Assembly: GCA_031257595.1 (NCBI GenBank)
Contig: JAIROH010000282.1
Coordinates: 1 to 7,224, forward strand
Reading direction: 5' to 3'
Length of the DNA stretch: 7,224 nt
Source: Treponema sp.
GTDB lineage: Bacteria > Spirochaetota > Spirochaetia > Treponematales > Breznakiellaceae
Below the pieces are notes generated by a model, which did no database searches, was not told the origin of the DNA, and saw only the letters and a program-made list of their open reading frames with translations. This document shows positions 6,011 through 7,224 of this stretch, in pieces; position 1 is the stretch's first letter, and every line of letters begins with the position of its first letter. Both the position numbers and the translations under genes were made by a program.

Positions 6011-7030
6011 ATGATTACAAGCAAGCAAATAGCTGAAATGGCCGGCGTTTCGCGGGGTACCGTAGACAGGGTTATTAACAACAGGGGTATTGTCAAGGAC
6101 TCGACGCGTTCGAGGATCGAGAAAATAATCCGCCTGTTGAACTACAAACCCAGCAGGGCCGGAAAGGTGCTGGTAAGCCATCAAAAAAAGATAAAAATAG
6201 GATGCATCATCATAAAAGCCCCAAACCCCTTTTACGACGATTTGTACCGCGGAATTATGCTGAAAGTCGAGGAATATTCCTCGTACGGCATAGAAGTTAT
6301 CGTGGAACGGGTGGATTTCTTTTGCGAAGCCCAGTGCCAGGCTATTGATTTTCTCCTTTCCCAGGGGATAAACGCGTTGGTGATCCAGCCGATAAACGAG
6401 CCTCCCGTGGCCGAAAAGCTTGTAAACCTGGAAAAACAGGGGCTTCCCGTGGTGACAACCAACACGGATATCGAAGAATTTAAGCCGATTTGCCACGTGG
6501 GCAATGATTTTTTTACCTGCGGGAAAACGGCGGCCAATCTTTTTGACCTGATTACCGAAGAAAAATGCAATATCGGGATCGTAACGGGGTTTCACAAGGC
6601 CCGATCCCACTCCGACAGGATTGACGGTTTTCGGGAATATGTAAAAGACAAGCCGGAAATGCGTATTTTGGCGATAGAAGAGAACCTTGACGACGATATT
6701 GAATCTTTTGCCGTAACCCGGAAGCTTATTTCCCTGTATCCCGAAATGGACGCCCTGTTTCTTGTCGCGGGCGGGGTTTACGGGGCCGGCAGGGCCCTGA
6801 AATCTTTTTCCGGCCGGCGGATAAAAACGATTTGTTTTGACGACGTGCCCACTACGCGGGAACTTATCCGGGACGGAACAATTCTGGCGGCGATATGCCA
6901 GCAGCCTGTCCGCCAGGGCACCCTTTCCCTGGAAGTGCTTTTTGAATACCTGATCGACAACAAAAGGCCGGAAAAAGACGAACTCTATACCGATATTCAG
7001 ATTAAGCTGAAATCAAACCTCGATTTGTAG
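6011..7030 (+). CDS. LacI-family transcriptional regulator with periplasmic-binding-type sensor domain
   Basis: This 339-residue regulator is transcribed divergently from the transport operon it probably represses. The N-terminal helix-turn-helix is ITSKQIAEMAGVSRGTVDRV (2-21), followed by INNRG, a third helix and the hinge helix region YKPSRAGKVL (45-54). It has RG and D where LacI has YQ and S in YQTVSR, as in a subfamily I recall beside CUT2 transporters. The sensor domain (about 61-335) has the type I periplasmic-binding fold: KIGCIIIKAPNPFYDDLYRG (62-81), ALVIQPINEPPV (122-133), GIVTGFHKARSHSDRIDGF (189-207), FLVAGGVYGAGRAL (250-263), ICFDDVP (274-280) and QQPVRQG (297-303). NPFYDD and AGGVYGAGRA parallel NPFHDE and AGGPFGAAKA in the operon's binding protein. 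The start could be GTG 6008 or ATG 6011; neither has a ribosome-binding site. A GTG at 5990 lies upstream of the predicted transcript start. The likely inducer is the transported solute or a derivative. Confidence 0.92.
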   Translation: MITSKQIAEMAGVSRGTVDRVINNRGIVKDSTRSRIEKIIRLLNYKPSRAGKVLVSHQKKIKIGCIIIKAPNPFYDDLYRGIMLKVEEYSSYGIEVIVERVDFFCEAQCQAIDFLLSQGINALVIQPINEPPVAEKLVNLEKQGLPVVTTNTDIEEFKPICHVGNDFFTCGKTAANLFDLITEEKCNIGIVTGFHKARSHSDRIDGFREYVKDKPEMRILAIEENLDDDIESFAVTRKLISLYPEMDALFLVAGGVYGAGRALKSFSGRRIKTICFDDVPTTRELIRDGTILAAICQQPVRQGTLSLEVLFEYLIDNKRPEKDELYTDIQIKLKSNLDL

Positions 7031-7089
7031 ACGTGACTGAAACTTTGAAAAAGCCCTGTCTATATCCTGAATTTTTGTTCTGCGCGGCT

Positions 7090-7224
7090 TCATCCCCGTC
7101 CGGCCAGCGGCGCGTAGTCAAGCCGTTTCTGGACGCATTTGTAGGCCGGGCGGATGATCCTGCCATCCGAGATAATTTCTTCAAGACGGTGGGCGCACCA
7201 TCCGGCTACCCGGCTTACGGCAAA
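7090..7224 (-). CDS. Citrate synthase, C-terminal end only
   Basis: The last 44 residues of a minus-strand protein are visible, ending at a TGA at 7090-7092; the rest lies beyond the window. The stretch FAVSRVAGWCAHRLEE followed by GRIIRPAY is the conserved C-terminal signature of citrate/2-methylcitrate synthases. Its arginine (fifth visible residue) corresponds to the one that contacts citrate or oxaloacetate in the known enzymes. The protein would condense acetyl-CoA (or propionyl-CoA) with oxaloacetate in the cytoplasm. The main catalytic histidines and aspartate lie outside the window, so citrate and methylcitrate synthase cannot be told apart. It converges on the regulator gene with a 59-bp gap in which I see no convincing terminator. 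Confidence 0.82.
   Translation of the reverse strand, partial: FAVSRVAGWCAHRLEEIISDGRIIRPAYKCVQKRLDYAPLAGRG

Noticed and set aside
7031..7089. Terminator between the regulator and citrate synthase
   Set aside because: AAGCC/GGCTT can pair, but only five bases across a loop of about 30, and no stable stem with a T run is visible.

Overview
The window looks like ordinary bacterial chromosome of intermediate G+C, with strong Shine-Dalgarno sites and sigma70-type promoters. My best guess at the source is a spirochaete of the Treponema group, such as the gut treponemes. This rests on general resemblance: a tetratricopeptide protein, a small PIN-type toxin-antitoxin pair, a lipoprotein-type sugar-binding protein with a relaxed lipobox, and the base composition. 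No 16S rRNA or other marker is present, so the assignment is tentative.

Layout. Bases 1-681 hold the 3' end of a tetratricopeptide-repeat protein gene (+). Bases 682-1448 hold a type II toxin-antitoxin module (+). It has its own TTGACA/TATTAT promoter, two copies of the octamer ACACGTGT flanking the -10 box, a ribbon-helix-helix-like antitoxin and an overlapping PIN-domain toxin that probably starts at TTG. A convergent four-gene operon fills 1471-5685 on the minus strand. In order of transcription it encodes a lipoprotein sugar-binding protein, an RbsC-type permease, an RbsA-type double ATPase and a cytoplasmic SGNH/GDSL esterase. A divergent 325-bp control region (5686-6010) separates this operon from a LacI-family regulator (6011-7030, +). 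The last 135 bases hold the C-terminal end of a citrate synthase gene (-), which runs off the window.

How the genes work together. The central unit reads as a self-contained uptake and processing cassette for one small carbohydrate-like solute. The lipoprotein captures it, the permease and ATPase import it, and the esterase may remove an acyl group in the cytoplasm. The divergent regulator carries a sensor domain of the same fold as the transporter's binding protein and shares local motifs with it. It probably represses the operon through an 18-bp perfect palindrome with a central CG that lies on the predicted transcription start. A second, imperfect copy (14 of 18 identical) lies 160 bp away, upstream of the regulator's own promoter. 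The operon leader can also fold into three consecutive hairpins just before the first gene. The solute cannot be named from the sequence.

I see no rRNA or tRNA gene, CRISPR array, insertion sequence or phage gene. The families are all known. The points most worth following up are the esterase in the transport operon, the two-operator divergent control region with its structured leader, the probably leaderless regulator mRNA, and the operator layout of the toxin-antitoxin module.
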